A DNA stretch of 64,000 nt from NCBI RefSeq assembly GCF_013348785.1, contig NZ_CP054691.1:1736001-1800000 (forward strand). The letters run 5' to 3'. Below the pieces are notes generated by a model that was not told where the DNA came from, did no database searches, and saw only the letters and a program-made list of their open reading frames with translations. The stretch comes from Gordonia sp. X0973 (GTDB lineage Bacteria; Actinomycetota; Actinomycetes; Mycobacteriales; Mycobacteriaceae). A program made the position numbers and the translations under genes. Shown here piece by piece: positions 61,941-64,000 of the stretch (positions are counted from its first letter, which is position 1; each line of letters opens with the position of its first letter).

Positions 61941-63091
61941 ATGACTGATACGGCAAAACTGGTACTCGAGAACGGTCGGGTGTTCACCGGTACCCGATTC
62001 GGCGCGGTGGGCGAAACCCTCGGCGAAGCGGTGTTCTGCACCGCCATGACCGGCTACCAGGAAGCGCTCACCGACCCGAGCTACCACCGGCAGATCCTTG
62101 TCGCCACGGCGCCGCAGATCGGCAACACCGGGTGGAACGACGAGGACGGCGAGAGCCGTCTCACCGCCGGTGACGGCGCCGATCCGGGCAAGATCTGGGT
62201 GGCCGGCTACGCGGTGCGCAACCCCACCCGGCGCGTCTCCAACTGGCGCGCCAACAGCAGCCTGGAGGATCAGCTGCGGGCGCAGGAGGTCGTCGGGATC
62301 GCGGGCATCGACACGCGGGCGGTCACCCGGGTGCTGCGCGATCACGGTTCCATGCGAGCCGGGGTGTTCTCCGGCGCGGCCCTCGCCGACGACGACGAAT
62401 TGCTCGCTCGGGTGCTCGACCAGCCGGAGATGGCGGGGGCGAACCTGTCCGCCGAGGTCAGCACACCGAAGCCGTATGTCGTCCCGGCCGACGGCGAGAC
62501 CCGCTTCCGCGTGGCCGCGCTGGACCTGGGCATCAAGGCCAACACGCCGCGGATGTTCGCCGAGCGCGGCATCGAGGTGCACGTGCTGCCCGTCGCCAGC
62601 GGACTCGACGCCATCGCCGACCTGAAGCCCGACGGCGTCTTCCTCTCCAACGGCCCCGGCGACCCCGCGACCGCGGATGCGGCCGTCGCGCTGACCCGCT
62701 CGGTCATCGAAGCCGGATACCCGTTGTTCGGGATCTGCTTCGGCAACCAAATCCTCGGCCGTGCGCTGGGCCGCAGCACGTACAAGATGCGGTTCGGCCA
62801 CCGCGGCATCAACATCCCCGTCCTCGACGTTGCCACCGGCCGTGCATCGATCACCTCGCAGAACCACGGGTTCGCGCTCGAGGGTGAGGCCGGTGAGGAG
62901 TTCGACACCGACTTCGGCCGCGGCCGCGTCAGCCACGTCTGCGCCAACGACGGCACCGTCGAAGGCGTCGAACTGGTCGACGGGCGCGCCTTCTCAGTCC
63001 AGTACCACCCGGAGGCCGCGGCCGGTCCGCATGACGCGGCCTACCTCTTCGACAAGTTCGCCACCGCGATGACGGAAGGGAAGCGCTCCTA

Positions 63092-63092
<1 letters not shown>
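61941..63092 (+). CDS. carA: Carbamoyl-phosphate synthase small (glutaminase) subunit
   Basis: CarA releases ammonia from glutamine for CarB. The 383-residue protein has the N-terminal [15 protein letters not shown] and the class I amidotransferase triad: Cys in [12 protein letters not shown], and His/Glu in [14 protein letters not shown] six bases after the preceding stop, with no strong ribosome binding site, so it probably depends on coupling. One-base overlap with carB. Confidence 0.96.

Positions 63093-64000
<908 letters not shown>

Overview
The window is about 70% G+C and densely coded, with most genes overlapping by 1-8 bases. It comes from a chromosome of a mycolic-acid actinobacterium (Mycobacteriales/Corynebacteriales). 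The evidence is gene content and order: aftC (arabinogalactan arabinosyltransferase), the phosphatidylinositol mannoside cluster HIT-pgsA-patA-pimA, a coproporphyrin-type haem block hemE-hemY-hemQ, a DUF3000 gene, and long stretches of the order known from Mycobacterium tuberculosis Rv2690c-Rv2533c. The genus cannot be fixed by eye; the G+C content and the regulatory genes inserted at pdxS would suit a Gordonia/Williamsia/Tsukamurella-like organism (inference). No insertion sequence, prophage, CRISPR array, rRNA or integrase was seen. No stretch over 300 bases lacks a gene.

Layout. 1-14,775: tail of an APC permease, a TrmA-type RNA methyltransferase, dxs, RNase D with DUF3000, hemE-hemY-hemQ, aftC-msrB, an exported hydrolase, ribD, zapE, a MmcQ/YjbR-like gene and a GNAT gene. 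14,776-15,420: a repeat patch, then four tRNA genes (Gly, Cys, Val, Val) behind a clear promoter. 15,542-21,426: thrS and the PIM lipid operon. 21,515-26,412: pdxS, then a PP2C phosphatase, a degenerate FHA protein and a small LuxR regulator, then tesB-pdxT. 26,443-35,235: yebC, ruvCAB (LexA-type box), yajC-secD-secF, an orphan solute-binding lipoprotein and apt. 35,287-41,808: the (p)ppGpp enzyme Rel, a membrane-anchored cyclophilin, a metallo-beta-lactamase-fold hydrolase with hisS, and a zinc metallopeptidase. 41,998-54,561 and on to 55,649: aspS, a phosphotransferase, rarA, alaS-ruvX-mltG, and the shikimate genes aroE, aroC-aroK-aroB with a small prepilin-peptidase gene. 55,646-64,000: a small membrane protein, pepQ, efp, nusB, and the pyrimidine operon pyrR-pyrB-pyrC-(PH-like protein)-carA-carB, with carB cut by the window end.

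Regulation. Many genes have a TANNNT -10 element 6-8 bases before the start codon, as in leaderless mycobacterial transcripts; I used this to choose several starts. In three places the -10 element shares its TAG with the stop codon of the preceding gene. The pyr operon has a PyrR-binding hairpin that covers the ribosome binding site. ruvC has a LexA-type box next to its -10. aspS and alaS have strong GC hairpins in their leaders that do not look like T-boxes.

Most of the window is conserved housekeeping DNA. The least ordinary part is the PP2C-FHA-LuxR insertion at 22,399-24,777 with the inverted and tandem repeats around it. It is the best candidate for something undescribed, but the evidence is contextual only.
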